A DNA stretch of 64,000 nucleotides from Ectopseudomonas khazarica (GCF_004521985.1 NZ_SBHZ01000007.1:1-64000), one strand, 5' to 3'. Positions 45,147 through 55,435 are shown, counted from the stretch's first letter. Translations and numbers: made by a program. Notes: a model not told the origin generated them from the sequence alone.

Positions 45147-45183
45147 TTGGGGTCAGCAGAAGGGGGGACGCCGTACCAGCGGC

Positions 45184-45207
45184 GTAGCCCGGATGAAATC
45201 CGGGGCC
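45184..45207. repeat. REP-like element
   Basis: GTAGCCCGGATGAAATCCGGGG contains the CCCGGAT/ATCCGGG inverted repeat also seen at 110-126. It lies between convergent metQ and the DUF454 gene. Confidence 0.7.
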
Positions 45208-45245
45208 CTTCTCGCCGCCAACCCGAAGTGCACCTGGGCTACTCG

Positions 45246-45626
45246 CTAGGCAGCCCTGGGCTTCTCCGGGCGGGTCCAGATGAACAGCGCGCCGCAACTC
45301 ATGCCGGCCGCAGCGAACAGCACCGAAGGCCGGTGCTCGACCGTCAGGATCATGATCCCCAGCGCTACCAGCATGCTCAGGCTGGCCAGCCACTTGGTGC
45401 GCCGGGCGACCAGGCCGCCGTTCTTCCAGTCGCGCAACAGCGGGCCGAACACCCGATGGTTCTCCAGCCAGGCGGCCAGGCGCGGCGAGCTGCGCGAGGC
45501 CGCCCACGCCGCCAGCAGGACGAACTCGGTGGTCGGCAGCCCCGGCAGGATCACCCCGAGCATGGCCATGCCGATGCTCAGGTAGGCCAGCAGCAGCCAC
45601 AGCCAGCGCTGCCAGCCGGGCTGCAA
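45246..45626 (-). CDS. DUF454 (YbaN-like) inner-membrane protein
   Basis: A small membrane protein of about 126 aa: AYLSIGMAMLGVILPGLPTTEFVLLAAW is the DUF454 hallmark, with a second hydrophobic pair near the C-terminus. Function unknown. No ATG is available; a TTG at 45626, 8 bp after the haem oxygenase stop, gives the normal family length, while a TTG at 45683 would overlap that gene by 50 bp. DUF454 genes often neighbour haem oxygenase genes, suggesting a linked haem or iron role. Confidence 0.8.
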   Translation of the reverse strand: MQPGWQRWLWLLLAYLSIGMAMLGVILPGLPTTEFVLLAAWAASRSSPRLAAWLENHRVFGPLLRDWKNGGLVARRTKWLASLSMLVALGIMILTVEHRPSVLFAAAGMSCGALFIWTRPEKPRAA

Positions 45627-45633
45627 GCTGGCG

Positions 45634-46224
45634 TCAGGCAAAGCAGCGCTCCAGGTGCTCGGTGAAGCGTTCGAAGGCCGCAATCGCCGCCACTTCGGCC
45701 TGGCGTTCCTGCTCGGCGTCCAGTTCGATGCTGTCGAGCACCGCCGTGAAAGCCTTCCAGCCCTGCGCCCGGCCGCCTTCCGGTTCGGCCAGGTGACGGG
45801 CGCCGAAGGTCTCGCTCAGACCCAGCGCCGGCATGCGCTTGAGCAGAAAGGCCGCACCGAGCTTGGAGCCTTCGGAAACGAACAGCCAGGCCAGCGCCTC
45901 GCCGGTGCCCATGGCCTGGCCACGAATGCGCTCATCGCCCTGCGGCAGGTCACGTTGCAGGTCGGCGAGATCCAGCCTGGCCTGCTCGACACGGCAGCGC
46001 TGCGGCAGGTCGGCGATCAGCCGGGTCAGCTCGGGATCGCTGTAGAGCGCCTGCAGGTCGCGCTGGAACAGGTACTGCGCCGCCACGAAATGAGCGAAAC
46101 GCTCCGGGCTGGCGAACGGATCATGACTCTTGACCAGCTGATCGAGGCGGCTGTGCGGCTCGTGGGTGATGGCGTTGAGACGCTGCGAGCGCAGCGGGTG
46201 GGAAAGTTGCGAAGGTGCGGTCAT
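45634..46224 (-). CDS. hemO: Haem oxygenase HemO (PigA-like)
   Basis: A 196-aa bacterial haem oxygenase. The proximal haem ligand is His24 (THEPHSRLDQLV), and AWLFVSEGSKLGAAFL plus FGARHLAEPEGGRAQGWK match Pseudomonas PigA/HemO. It opens cytosolic haem to biliverdin, CO and iron. It is encoded 52 bp downstream of hasF on the same strand and so probably co-expressed with haem uptake, linking capture to iron release. Confidence 0.94.
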   Translation of the reverse strand: MTAPSQLSHPLRSQRLNAITHEPHSRLDQLVKSHDPFASPERFAHFVAAQYLFQRDLQALYSDPELTRLIADLPQRCRVEQARLDLADLQRDLPQGDERIRGQAMGTGEALAWLFVSEGSKLGAAFLLKRMPALGLSETFGARHLAEPEGGRAQGWKAFTAVLDSIELDAEQERQAEVAAIAAFERFTEHLERCFA

Positions 46225-46276
46225 GGCGGTAGCCCTGAATGGTTCGGTTAGGTAAAGACGAATCAGTCGGTTTCAT

Positions 46277-47596
46277 TCAGTAATCGGCGTCGACGAAATA
46301 GCCGGCCAGGCGCTCCAGGTCGGCGGCGGCCAGCACGCCGCTCAACTGGCGCAGTTGCAACCAGGCGCGCAGGTAGCCATGACGCGCTTCGGCCAGGTCG
46401 CGCCGGGCGCCATACAGCTGCTGTTCGGCGTCCAGCACATCGAGGTTTACCCGCTCGCCACCGGCCACGCTCTTGCGCGTGGCCTCGACCAGGGTCTGCG
46501 CAGACGCCACGGCCAGCCGGTAGGCGCGCAACCGCGCCTGCGCGCTGCTGCACAGGTTGAATTGCTGACGCAGGCGCGTCAGCACGTCGGCACGCTGCGC
46601 ATCCAATTCGAAGCCGGCCTGCAGGTGAGCCGCCGTCGCCTGGCGGGTCGCCGCCGACACGCCGCCACCGGCGAACAGCGGCAAGCTGACCTGGATGCCG
46701 ATGCTGTCGGTGTCGTACTTCTGGTTGTAGCTGCTCTCCGAGTCGGAGCTGGTCAGACGGTTGCTGGCCACCAGGCTCAGGGTCGGCAGGTGCCCGGCAC
46801 GCTGCCTGTCGATCGTTCTTGCGGCCACCTCGACGGCCTGGCGCTGCGCCGCCAGTTCGGCATTGCCGGCGATGGCCAGATCGCGCCAGGCCTCGAAGCG
46901 CGCCGGTTGCAGCGGTTGCACGGTGAAGTCGTCGGCCAGTGGCAGCAGATCGGCACGGTCCAGAGGCTCGCCGACGATGCTCTCCAGCGTGCGCAAGGCG
47001 ACATCGAGGTCATCCCGCGCCTGGATCAGCTCGGCCTCGGCCAGGGCCAGGCGCGCCTCGGTTTCCAGTTCATCGGTCCGGGTGCCCTCGCCGGCCTGGA
47101 GCAGGTGTCGATTGAGGCGCAGGCGCTCGACCAGTGCACGGCGCTGGGCGCGCGCCAGCTGGATGCGCTCGTCGCTGAGCTGTGCCTGGCTGTAGGCTTC
47201 GAACAGGCGCACCGCCAGCTCCTGGCTGCGTGCACGGAAGCGCTCATCGGCCAGCAGGGCGCGCGCCACGCCCTGGCGATAGTCGGCCCAGGCGGCGTAG
47301 TCGAACAACGGCTGCTGCAGACTCAGCACCGAGGCGTAGCTGCGATAGTCGCGGTCGACGCGCTGCCCACCCGCACTCACCTCCGATTCGTTGCGCTGGT
47401 TGCTGTAGCTCCACGACAACCTGGGCAGCAGCCCGGCACGACCGACCGCGCGTTCCTCCAGGCCGGCGTCACGCTCGGCGATGGCCGCCTGGAAGCTCGG
47501 GTCGTTGCGCAGCGCCAGGGCGTAGGCATCGAGCAGCGCCAGGGCCTGCACCGGCAGCGCCAGGCAGGACAGCAGCAGGAAACAGATCACGCGCAT
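46277..47596 (-). CDS. hasF: TolC-like outer-membrane protein of HasA secretion (HasF/AprF type)
   Basis: A 439-aa outer-membrane efflux protein with signal peptide (ending VQALA) and two internally related halves, rich in helical coiled coil, as in TolC. It would form the exit duct for the type I secretion of HasA with HasD and HasE. Its start is 2 bp from the hasE stop. AprF of the alkaline protease system has the same architecture, but the adjacent haemophore gene fixes the assignment. Confidence 0.9.
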   Translation of the reverse strand: MRVICFLLLSCLALPVQALALLDAYALALRNDPSFQAAIAERDAGLEERAVGRAGLLPRLSWSYSNQRNESEVSAGGQRVDRDYRSYASVLSLQQPLFDYAAWADYRQGVARALLADERFRARSQELAVRLFEAYSQAQLSDERIQLARAQRRALVERLRLNRHLLQAGEGTRTDELETEARLALAEAELIQARDDLDVALRTLESIVGEPLDRADLLPLADDFTVQPLQPARFEAWRDLAIAGNAELAAQRQAVEVAARTIDRQRAGHLPTLSLVASNRLTSSDSESSYNQKYDTDSIGIQVSLPLFAGGGVSAATRQATAAHLQAGFELDAQRADVLTRLRQQFNLCSSAQARLRAYRLAVASAQTLVEATRKSVAGGERVNLDVLDAEQQLYGARRDLAEARHGYLRAWLQLRQLSGVLAAADLERLAGYFVDADY

Positions 47597-47598
47597 GC

Positions 47599-48915
47599 TC
47601 AGTCTTCCGCCAGGGCCAGGTGGGTACGATCGAGCAGCGGCTTGAACAGGTAGTTGAGCAACGAGCGCTCGCCCGTGCGTACGAAGGCTTCCACCGGCAT
47701 GCCGGGACGGATGCGCAGGCCGCCGAGCTGCTGCATGCCTGCGTCATCCACGCGGATGCGCACGGCGTAGTAGGCATCGCCGCTGCGCTCGTCCTCCAGG
47801 CGATCGGCCGAGACCAGTTGCACCGTGCCCGGCACCCGTGGCGTGGTGCTCTGCTCGAAGGCGCTGAACAGCAGCTCCACCGGCAGGCCGGCGTGGACCT
47901 TGTCCACCAGCGCCGGGCTCAGCCGGCCCTCGACCAGCAGTGGCTGATGCTCAGGGACGATCTCCATCAGCGCCTGCCCCGGCGCCACCACGCCACCCTC
48001 GGTGAACACGCTGAGGCCCACCACCTGGCCCGCCGCCGGCGCACGCAGCACCAGCTGCTGCAGTTCGACCTCCAGGCCCGCCAGGCGATGACGCAGTTCT
48101 TCGCTGCGAACCTGCGCCTCGGCCAGCTGACTGCGGACCTGCTCCTGGAAGGCTTCGCGGCGCTGGCCGGCGCGCAGGCGCAACTCGGCGATCTGCCGCT
48201 GCAACTGGCCGATACGGCCGCTGTCGTCCGCCACCAGCCCGAGCAGCTCGGCACGCTGGCGCTCGACATCGAGCAGGCGATTGCGCGGGATGTACTGCTC
48301 GGCAGCCAGCTCGCGCAGGCCCAGCAGTTGTTCGTCGAGTACCTGCAACTGCGCCTGCTTGCTGCTGCGCAGCGCGCGCAGGCCACCCAGCTGCGCTTCG
48401 CTGCCGGCGAGGTTCTGCGCCAGCCCCTCGAGCTCCAGGCGCAGCGCCTGCTGGCGGCTGGCGAACAGCTGCCGTTGTAATTCCAGGCTGGCACTGACCA
48501 GCGCATCATCACCGCGCGCCAGCAGCCAGGGATCGAAGTCGATGTGCTCGGCCGCGTCACGCTCGGCGGCCAGGCGGTCGGCACTGGCGCGACTGCCGAT
48601 CAGCTGCGCGCGCAATGCCTCGGCCTGGGCCCGCAATGCCTGGTCGTCCAGCTCCAGCAGCGCCTGGCCGGCCTGCACCGAGTCGCCGTCGCGGGCCAGG
48701 ATGCGCCGCACCGTACCGCCGACGGGGTGCTGCACCGCCTGGCGATTGCCGCTGACCATCACCGTGCCACTGACCGGCACGCCGCGATCCAGCGGCGCCA
48801 GCGCGGCCCAGGCGAGGAAGCCGCCGAAGCCGACCAGCAACAGCCACCAGCCCAGGCGAGTCGGTGCCCCGGCATCGACCGCATGCAACCCCTGCACAGG
48901 AGCCGGGGCACTCAT
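47599..48915 (-). CDS. hasE: HasE, membrane-fusion protein of type I secretion
   Basis: A 438-aa HlyD/AprE-family adaptor: one membrane segment (about residues 22-41), a lipoyl/barrel-sandwich start ([20 protein letters not shown]), long coiled coils (about 95-290) and a C-terminal beta domain ([22 protein letters not shown]). It bridges HasD and HasF across the periplasm. The ATG at 48915 overlaps the hasD stop. Confidence 0.93.
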   Translation of the reverse strand: MSAPAPVQGLHAVDAGAPTRLGWWLLLVGFGGFLAWAALAPLDRGVPVSGTVMVSGNRQAVQHPVGGTVRRILARDGDSVQAGQALLELDDQALRAQAEALRAQLIGSRASADRLAAERDAAEHIDFDPWLLARGDDALVSASLELQRQLFASRQQALRLELEGLAQNLAGSEAQLGGLRALRSSKQAQLQVLDEQLLGLRELAAEQYIPRNRLLDVERQRAELLGLVADDSGRIGQLQRQIAELRLRAGQRREAFQEQVRSQLAEAQVRSEELRHRLAGLEVELQQLVLRAPAAGQVVGLSVFTEGGVVAPGQALMEIVPEHQPLLVEGRLSPALVDKVHAGLPVELLFSAFEQSTTPRVPGTVQLVSADRLEDERSGDAYYAVRIRVDDAGMQQLGGLRIRPGMPVEAFVRTGERSLLNYLFKPLLDRTHLALAED

Positions 48916-50669
48916 TGCTGGCCTCCCGGCTGGGCGCCGTAGCTGATGCTCAGCGCCGGCGCGACCCGCCGCACCGGGGCGGTCTGCGCGGCGGAACGGG
49001 CGCTCTGCTGCAGATCCTGCAACACCCGTGCGGCCGGGCCGAAGGCCTGCATCTGCCCGGCGCGCAGCACCAGCAACTGATCGGCGCCCTTGAGCAACGC
49101 CTGGCGATGACTGACCAGCACCAGCGTGCGCCCCTGCTCGCGCAGGCGATCGAGCGCAGCCAGCAGCGACTGCTCGCCGGCCTCGTCGAGGTTGGCGTCG
49201 GGTTCGTCGAGGACGATCAGCGCCGGCAGGCCGTAAACCGCCCGGGCCAGGCCGATGCGTTGCTTCTGCCCACCAGACAGCCCGGCGCCACCTTCGCCCA
49301 GGCGTGTGTCGTAACCCTGCGGCAGGCGCAGGATCAGTTCGTGCACGCCGGCCATCTGCGCGGCAGCGATCACCTTGTCCGCCTCGACCTCGGTGAAGCG
49401 GGCGATGTTCTCGGCGATGCTGCCGGCGAACAGCTGCACGTCCTGCGGCAGGTAGCCGAGGTACGGGCCAAGCGCCTGCTTGTCCCATTGCTGCAGGTCG
49501 GCGCCGTCCAGACGCACCTTGCCCGCCAGCGGCACCTGCGCCGCCACCAGCAGGCGCGCCAGGCTGGATTTGCCGCAACCGGACGGCCCCAGCACGACCA
49601 GACGCTGGCCCGGCTCCAGGGCGAAGCTGACCCCCGCCAGCACCGGCGTGCGCGCCCCCGGCGCACAGGCCGACAGCTGCTCCACGCGCAGCTCGCCACG
49701 CGGCGCCGGCAGGCTCATGCCGCTGGCACGCGGCGGCTGCGCCTGGAGCAGGTCACGCAGGCGCTGGTAGGCCTGCTGCGCACCGCTCCACTGCTTCCAG
49801 GCGCCGATCAGCTGATCCAGCGGACCGAGCACGCGGCCGCTGAGGATGGAGCCGGCGATCATCATCCCCGGCGTGATCTGCCCATCCACGGCGAGCAACG
49901 CGCCCAGGCCGAGCATCAGCGATTGCAGGGCCAGGCGCACGCCCTTCGAGGCCGCGGCAAAGACCGAACCCTGCTCGCTGGCGCGATTCTGCAACTGCAG
50001 AAAGCGCCCGTGCTCGGCCTGCCAGCGCTGGCGCAGGCGCGTCAGCATGCCCATGGCTTCGGTGGCTTCGGCGTTGCGCAGATGGGCACTGGCCGCCTGG
50101 GTCGAATGGATCGCCAGTTGCCCGGCCTCGGCCAGGGGCGCACGGGTCAGCCACTGGTTGGCCCAGCTCAGCACCAGCAACAGCGCGGCACCGCCCAGCG
50201 CCAGCCAGCCGAGCCAGGGATGGAAGAGAAACAGCACCACCAGATAGAGCGGGAACCAGGGCGCATCGAACAGGGCGAACAGCGCATTGCCGGTGGCGAA
50301 CTGGCGCAGGCTGGTCAGATCGTTCAGCGGCTGCGCGCTGCTGCCGCGCGCGACCCGCAGGCTGGCATCGAAGGTGGCGTCGTAGACGCGACCGCCCAGC
50401 TGCTGGTCGACCTGCGCGCCGAGACGGATCACCACCAGGCTGCGCACCCATTCCAGCAGGCCCATGAAGGCATACAGGCCGAGCACCATCAGCGTCAGCA
50501 TGGCCAGGGTCATGTGGTTGCCCGAGGCCAGCACGCGGTCGTAGACCTGCAGCATGTACAACGCCGGGGCCAGCATCAGCAGGTTGATCACCGCGCTGAA
50601 CGCGCCGATGCTGACGAAGCCACGCCGGCAGGACGCCAGCGCGGCGAGGATTTCATTGGAGGGTTGCAT
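48912..50669 (-). CDS. hasD: HasD, ABC exporter of the haemophore
   Basis: A 585-aa type I secretion half-transporter with membrane domain (about residues 15-300) and ATPase: Walker [10 protein letters not shown], signature LSGGQKQR, Walker [13 protein letters not shown]. Family start: [30 protein letters not shown]. The frame is open to a GTG at 50744, but the ATG at 50669 fits the family length. It recognises the C-terminal secretion signal of HasA. It lacks the C39-like domain found in some exporters. Confidence 0.94.
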   Translation of the reverse strand: MQPSNEILAALASCRRGFVSIGAFSAVINLLMLAPALYMLQVYDRVLASGNHMTLAMLTLMVLGLYAFMGLLEWVRSLVVIRLGAQVDQQLGGRVYDATFDASLRVARGSSAQPLNDLTSLRQFATGNALFALFDAPWFPLYLVVLFLFHPWLGWLALGGAALLLVLSWANQWLTRAPLAEAGQLAIHSTQAASAHLRNAEATEAMGMLTRLRQRWQAEHGRFLQLQNRASEQGSVFAAASKGVRLALQSLMLGLGALLAVDGQITPGMMIAGSILSGRVLGPLDQLIGAWKQWSGAQQAYQRLRDLLQAQPPRASGMSLPAPRGELRVEQLSACAPGARTPVLAGVSFALEPGQRLVVLGPSGCGKSSLARLLVAAQVPLAGKVRLDGADLQQWDKQALGPYLGYLPQDVQLFAGSIAENIARFTEVEADKVIAAAQMAGVHELILRLPQGYDTRLGEGGAGLSGGQKQRIGLARAVYGLPALIVLDEPDANLDEAGEQSLLAALDRLREQGRTLVLVSHRQALLKGADQLLVLRAGQMQAFGPAARVLQDLQQSARSAAQTAPVRRVAPALSISYGAQPGGQQ

Positions 50670-50787
50670 GCCTTCGAGCCCCAGGAACGCCGCCTGCCGT
50701 GATTGACGCAGCAGGCCGCGCTTGTCGAGAATTCGTGCGACCACCGTGGCGCGAGTTGTTCAGGCCAGCACCACGGCGGTCGTTGCC

Positions 50788-50817
50788 GGCGGCCGGGAGA
50801 GCGATCTCCCCGCCGCC
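50788..50817 (-). terminator. Strong hairpin between hasA and hasD
   Basis: A near-perfect 13-bp stem (one C-C mismatch) with GCGA/TCGC loop lies 19 bp after the hasA stop. On the has strand no T-tract follows, so it more likely stabilises the hasA message or partly attenuates read-through than ends transcription. The remaining part of 50670-50835 has no gene. Confidence 0.65.
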
Positions 50818-50835
50818 TTTTTCATCTCCGCCCGA

Positions 50836-51459
50836 TCAGGCCGCCAGGGCCAGGTCGTCGGCCAGCTCCGGTACGCCAACCGTTTCGGCCGAGCCAGTGC
50901 TCAGCGGACCGGCTGCCAGGGCAGCGGCGACCACGTCGAAGGTGTCGTCGGTGGAGACGCCGTAAGCGGCGAACAGATCGTCCAGGACCGACTCCAGAGG
51001 CGCGGTGTCGCCCTGCATCAGGCCGAAGATCGTTTCGTGTACTTCGTTGCCGACGCGGCCGGCGCCGAATGCAGCGGACAGGTCCAGCCCGCTGAAGGTG
51101 ACCACGTAGTTGCTCAGGCTGAAGTCGCTGCCCCAACCACCACCGAGCACCTCACCCAGCGAGATATTGTCCAACTGCCCCCATAAGTAGTGGTTTGCAT
51201 TATCACTTGGATGCAGAAAGGTGTCGTATACATAATGCAAGCCATCGCTGGCATTACTGCTAGCTACAAAAGCGTAATCCGAGCCAAGAGACCCAATAGC
51301 TGCATATTGATCACCCTCAAGCAGACCATTTCCACCGTTAAAACCTCCAGTATTGGTATATCCGTGGCCACCAGTATCAAAACCTGTCGCCCAAAAAGCC
51401 AAGTAGTCACTAATGGTGGAGCTACCGAAAATCGGGTCATAGGTAACGGAAACGCTCAT
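50836..51459 (-). CDS. hasA: HasA secreted haemophore
   Basis: A 207-aa extracellular haem-binding protein. Candidate haem ligands are His32 (GGHGYT) and Tyr76 (LHYVYD), with His90 (NHYLWG) placed like the hydrogen-bond partner of the tyrosine in HasAp. There is no Sec signal; the C-terminus ELADDLALAA matches the type I secretion ending of HasAp. It takes haem from host or environmental haemoproteins and hands it to HasR. The ATG at 51459 follows GAGGA. The codons of the first half (51180-51400) are more AT-rich than the flanking genes. Confidence 0.93.
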   Translation of the reverse strand: MSVSVTYDPIFGSSTISDYLAFWATGFDTGGHGYTNTGGFNGGNGLLEGDQYAAIGSLGSDYAFVASSNASDGLHYVYDTFLHPSDNANHYLWGQLDNISLGEVLGGGWGSDFSLSNYVVTFSGLDLSAAFGAGRVGNEVHETIFGLMQGDTAPLESVLDDLFAAYGVSTDDTFDVVAAALAAGPLSTGSAETVGVPELADDLALAA

Positions 51460-51493
51460 GACAAATCCTCTTGTACATGGAGTGATGGACGCT

Positions 51494-51534
51494 GGTGCCT
51501 GGGGCACCATCGCCTTTGCCCAAAACGGGCAAAG
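51494..51534 (-). promoter_or_regulatory. Double hairpin in the hasR-hasA gap
   Basis: Two inverted repeats, CTTTGCCC...GGGCAAAG (51514-51534) and GGTGCC...GGCACC (51494-51508), stand in tandem between the hasR stop and hasA start. They may be an RNA processing or stabilising element raising hasA over hasR expression. Neither has a terminator-like T-run on the has strand. Confidence 0.5.
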
Positions 51535-51563
51535 CCTTGCCCCGGCCCCCTGGCCGGAGCCGT

Positions 51564-54332
51564 TCAGAAGCGGTACTCGAGCATCCCGGTGAGGGTGCGG
51601 CCACGTGCCAGGGACAGGTTGTTGGCATCACCCATGGCGACGAAGTAGGCCTGGTCGGTGACGTTTTCCATCGACAGCGCCAGGTTCAGACTGCTGGTCA
51701 TCCAGTAGCTGGCGTAAAGGTCATAAACCTCGTATTGCGGCCAGAGCGCCTGGTCGATCTGCGCATAGGTGTGGTTGGTGAGGTTTTCGCCATTGCCGGC
51801 GCTGTAACGCAGGCGCGCGCCTACGTCCAGACGCTGGTCGAGAAAGCGCATGCCCAGGGTCAGCGAGCCGCGGTCAGCTGGCATATAGGACGCGTTGCCC
51901 ATGATCTGGCTACAGGTGACCAGATCGTTCAGCGCGTCATTGGGCTGCGCCTCGTAGAGCGGGAGCTGCACCGGAATCTGAATCGGCCCGACCTGAATGA
52001 AACCGGGCACAGTACCTATCTGTACACGCTCTAGCGCGCCCCCCATGTAGAACTCCTTCGAGCAGAAGTCGTTGCTGCCGATCATGTGGGTGTAGCTGAG
52101 GCGACCGTAGTAGCTGCCAGCGTCGTAATCGAGGTTGTACTCGACACCGCGAAAGCGGGTTTGCTCCTGGTTGTTCTGATAGGCCGAGCGCCCAAGGCCG
52201 ATACCGCCAACCGTACGGCCCGGTACGCTGACGTTGATATCCATGAAGGAAAAGTTGTCGATACGGGTATCGAAGTAGGCCACCTTGATGCCCAGACGAT
52301 CGCCATCACGCAACAGGGACTCTTTGAATACATTGAAACCCACTTCCCAGTTGTGAGAGCGCTCCGCCTCGAGGAAGGGATTGGGATATACCTGTTCCGA
52401 GCCACCTCCACCATGGGGACGGCCAGACATGAAAGCCTCGGTCACCGCCGGCGGACGCCAGCCCTTGCCCCAGCGCGTATAGAGCTGCAGCCAGTCCAGC
52501 CCCGGCTTGATCGCGACACCCAAGGTCGGCGAGAAGCGTCCTTCCTCACGATCCACGTCGAATACCAGCGAGCGCTCGACATTGTTGCTGACAGTGAACT
52601 GACCATCGGGCAGCATCCACACCGTCAGCCCGGTATCGCCCTCGAGGCGATAGCGGTCGTAGCGCAACCCGGCATCGACAGTCAGCCAGCCGTCGTAATC
52701 GTAGAGCACCTGGCCGAACAGACTGGCCATGGTGCGCTCGCCCTCGGGTGTAGCCCCTTTGATATAGGGATAGGCCGTCTCATAGGTCGATGGTGTGCGT
52801 GTGGTTTCGGGGGAGAAGGTGTCGCGGAACGCTTCACTGCCATAGGTGACGGCGAACTGGTGCGCGTCCCCCAGGTAGAAGCGCGAGGTGTTCTGCAACT
52901 GCAGGCCCCAGGTATCGGTGCGGTAGCTGTCCGTATAGTCCGGGTACCAGTTGCCGCTGTTCTGGCTGGCCGTACTGGCGGCATTCCAGCGGTCCTGGCG
53001 GGTGCTGACGTAGTAGAGCTTGGCCTTGAAGTCGATCAGGTCGTCGTCAGGGTTGTAGCTGTAGTCCAGGGCGGTGTTGCGGGCGATCACATCGCTCTTG
53101 CCATTGCGACGGTAGTAAATGCTCCGCCCATCGCTGTTGCGGTAGACCCATGCATCCTTGCTGTCGGTGTCGTACTCCATGTAGCTCAGTTGCAGACGCT
53201 GATCTGCTGGCAGATTCAGGCCCAACTTGAACAGGCGTGAGCGGGTCACGCTGTCCATTTCACCGACCTCCGAGTTCAGCCAATTCTCCCAGGCAGTTGG
53301 ATAGAATTGGCGCAGGTTTATCTGGGTGCCCAGGTTGTCCTTGTCATTGGTGCCGGCGCGGTAATCACCGAAGTGACGCTCACTGACGCCAAGCAGGACA
53401 TCGCCGAGCTCGTTGCCGAAGGCGAACAGGGCACTGCCGTTGAAATAGGTACCATTGCCCAGTTCGCCGATGCCATGGCCGGCGCGCAGGCGTCCACCGA
53501 ACTCCTTGCCTTCACCGAGGAATTCGCGTGCATCGACCGTGCTGAACGAGGCGATCCCGCCCAGCACACCGGCGCCGCCCATGCCCGCGCTGGTGCCCTT
53601 GTCGATCTCCACGCTGGAGATCAGCTCGGGGTCGATGAACATCACGCCGTTGCGTTGCTGATGGCCGTTGACGCTGAAGTTCTGGCGCATGCCGTCGATG
53701 TTCATGTTCACCCTGCCGTAGTCCTGCACGCCACGGATATTCACCGAGAGGCCCGGATCGCGCTGGCTGACTGCGGTGTAGACGCCGGAGGTTTCTTCCA
53801 GCATGTCGGCGGCATGACGCGGCGGACGGCTGTCGATCTGCTGCCGGTCGATCACCGCGACCGAGCGTGGCTGCAGGTAGGTTTCCTGGCGCTGACTGAG
53901 CTGGCGCCCCTGCACCGTGGTCGACTGCAGCTGCAGCGTCTGTTCATCGCGCAGCGCACGGCGGGTCAGGGTGACCTGACGCAGGCCGTCGAAGCGGTAA
54001 TCCACCGGCGCACTGCCGAGCAGGCGACGCAGCGCCTCGTCGAGCGGGTAGCGCCCGCTCAGCGCGGTACTGGCGAAGCCCTGCAGGCGTGCGCTGTCGA
54101 AGAACACCTGCACCCCCGCCTGCTCGGCGAAGGCCAGGGCAGCGCGGTCCAGCGGTTGCGCGGGGATGTCGAATGCCATCACCTCGTGCTGGGTCGAGCG
54201 CGCCTCGGCCACGGCTTCGGCCGCCAGCGCGGCGCCGTTCAAGGCCAGGGCCACGCCCAGCGCGACACCACTGAGCAACACGGATGAAGGATGACGGAGA
54301 GCAGGTGATGCTGCAGAACGACGACGACTCAC
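51564..54332 (-). CDS. hasR: HasR, TonB-dependent haemophore receptor with signalling domain
   Basis: A 922-aa outer-membrane receptor. After a signal peptide (to about residue 38) comes an STN signalling domain (about 50-125; FDIPAQPLDRAALAFAEQAGVQVFFD), then the plug (about 150-270; SVNIRGVQDYGRVNMNIDG, GTSAGMGGAGVLGG) and a 22-strand-type barrel ending in YRF. The haem-receptor landmarks GKGWRPP and YPNPFLEAE with an intervening His (GRPHGG) are present. STN contacts HasS to signal haem arrival. The start is a GTG. A Fur box lies just upstream. Confidence 0.94.
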   Translation of the reverse strand: MSRRRSAASPALRHPSSVLLSGVALGVALALNGAALAAEAVAEARSTQHEVMAFDIPAQPLDRAALAFAEQAGVQVFFDSARLQGFASTALSGRYPLDEALRRLLGSAPVDYRFDGLRQVTLTRRALRDEQTLQLQSTTVQGRQLSQRQETYLQPRSVAVIDRQQIDSRPPRHAADMLEETSGVYTAVSQRDPGLSVNIRGVQDYGRVNMNIDGMRQNFSVNGHQQRNGVMFIDPELISSVEIDKGTSAGMGGAGVLGGIASFSTVDAREFLGEGKEFGGRLRAGHGIGELGNGTYFNGSALFAFGNELGDVLLGVSERHFGDYRAGTNDKDNLGTQINLRQFYPTAWENWLNSEVGEMDSVTRSRLFKLGLNLPADQRLQLSYMEYDTDSKDAWVYRNSDGRSIYYRRNGKSDVIARNTALDYSYNPDDDLIDFKAKLYYVSTRQDRWNAASTASQNSGNWYPDYTDSYRTDTWGLQLQNTSRFYLGDAHQFAVTYGSEAFRDTFSPETTRTPSTYETAYPYIKGATPEGERTMASLFGQVLYDYDGWLTVDAGLRYDRYRLEGDTGLTVWMLPDGQFTVSNNVERSLVFDVDREEGRFSPTLGVAIKPGLDWLQLYTRWGKGWRPPAVTEAFMSGRPHGGGGSEQVYPNPFLEAERSHNWEVGFNVFKESLLRDGDRLGIKVAYFDTRIDNFSFMDINVSVPGRTVGGIGLGRSAYQNNQEQTRFRGVEYNLDYDAGSYYGRLSYTHMIGSNDFCSKEFYMGGALERVQIGTVPGFIQVGPIQIPVQLPLYEAQPNDALNDLVTCSQIMGNASYMPADRGSLTLGMRFLDQRLDVGARLRYSAGNGENLTNHTYAQIDQALWPQYEVYDLYASYWMTSSLNLALSMENVTDQAYFVAMGDANNLSLARGRTLTGMLEYRF

Positions 54333-54357
54333 GACTAACCCCAGGGCTTTCTTTATT

Positions 54358-54376
54358 GATAATGAAAATCACTACC
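54358..54376 (-). promoter_or_regulatory. Fur box upstream of hasR
   Basis: GATAATGAAAATCACTACC fits the Fur consensus GATAATGATAATCATTATC in most positions and lies 26 bp before the hasR start. The gap 54333-54460 otherwise has no gene. Confidence 0.7.
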
Positions 54377-54460
54377 AACAAAGACGCGCAACCCGGAGAA
54401 ACTCAGTAAGGAAATCGTGAAAATTTTTCTGCCGGACCTGTCGGAGCGCCTCGCTGCGCC

Positions 54461-55435
54461 TCAGTAGATCAGGCTGATGCCCAGCATTTCTGCCCGCTGC
54501 AGGTGCATTTCCCGCGCCAGGGTGGCCAGGGCATCGTCGAGTGCGTCCAGGCGGAAAACCCCGCTCACCTCGCGCTGTGCCAGCGCCTCGCTGCCGAGGA
54601 GAATGTGTCCGCTGCGATAGCGGTTGAGCTGTTCGACCACTTGCGCCAGCGGCACGCGGTCGAACACCAGCAAGCCACGCTGCCAGCTGGTGACACGCTG
54701 CAGGTCGAGCGCCACGTCGCTGATGCCCGAGGCGTCGTAATGCACGCTGTCCCCTTCTTCCAGACGCTGCTGCTGGCCGCCGGCACTGACCTGCACGGCG
54801 TGCTCCAGCACACCGACCAGAGCGCCTTCGTCAGCCTCGCGCCGCACCAGGAAGCGCGTGCCCAGGGCGCGTGCCGTCCCGCCGGACGCCTCGACGACGA
54901 ACGGCCGATCCGCCTGCGGCGCCACCTGGAATATGGCGGCACCGGCCAGCAGCTCCACCCGCCGCCGGGTCGCGGAGTAGTCCAGGCGGATGGCACTGGC
55001 ACTGTCGAGGATCACCTCGCTGCCATCGGCCAATGTCAGGCTGCGCACCTCGCCGCTGGCGGTGCGATGGTCGGCCATGAGCGGCAGCAACAGGCGGTCG
55101 CGCTGGCTCAGCCCCAGGCCACCGAGCAGCAGCGCCAGGCAGGCCGCCGCGCCCCAACGCCGCAGGCGCGCCTTGCGCACGGGATGCTGGGGCCTGGCAG
55201 AGGCTACTGGCGGCGCCCGATGCTGCCGGGGCCTGTCGACCGGCAGACCCGCCAGGGCCGCCCAGGTACGCTGGGCGAACGCCAGCGCCTCGGCATGCCG
55301 GACATCGGCCTGCAACCAATGCTGCAGCGCCTCGGCCCGGGCGTCGTCGAGTGCATCGTCAGCGAGCAGCACCGCCCATTCGGCGGCGGCCTCACGGATG
55401 CTCCGCTGCTGCGGATCTTGGCTAATCACGCTCAC
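54461..55435 (-). CDS. hasS: HasS, FecR-type anti-sigma factor
   Basis: A 324-aa FecR-family sigma regulator. The N-terminal cytoplasmic DUF4880 part (about residues 10-55; AAEWAVLLADDALDD) binds the sigma factor, a membrane segment lies near 92-110, and the periplasmic FecR domain (about 125-220; TLADGSEVILDSASAIRLDY) is followed by a secretin/STN-like C-terminus that contacts HasR. The start is a GTG. It lies between hasI and hasR, the standard order for cell-surface signalling. Confidence 0.9.
   Translation of the reverse strand: MSVISQDPQQRSIREAAAEWAVLLADDALDDARAEALQHWLQADVRHAEALAFAQRTWAALAGLPVDRPRQHRAPPVASARPQHPVRKARLRRWGAAACLALLLGGLGLSQRDRLLLPLMADHRTASGEVRSLTLADGSEVILDSASAIRLDYSATRRRVELLAGAAIFQVAPQADRPFVVEASGGTARALGTRFLVRREADEGALVGVLEHAVQVSAGGQQQRLEEGDSVHYDASGISDVALDLQRVTSWQRGLLVFDRVPLAQVVEQLNRYRSGHILLGSEALAQREVSGVFRLDALDDALATLAREMHLQRAEMLGISLIY

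Noticed and set aside
46277..50669. Alkaline protease secretion genes aprDEF
   Set aside because: The proteins would fit AprDEF by family alone, but the adjacent haemophore, its receptor and the HasIS signalling pair identify the system as Has; no metalloprotease gene is present.
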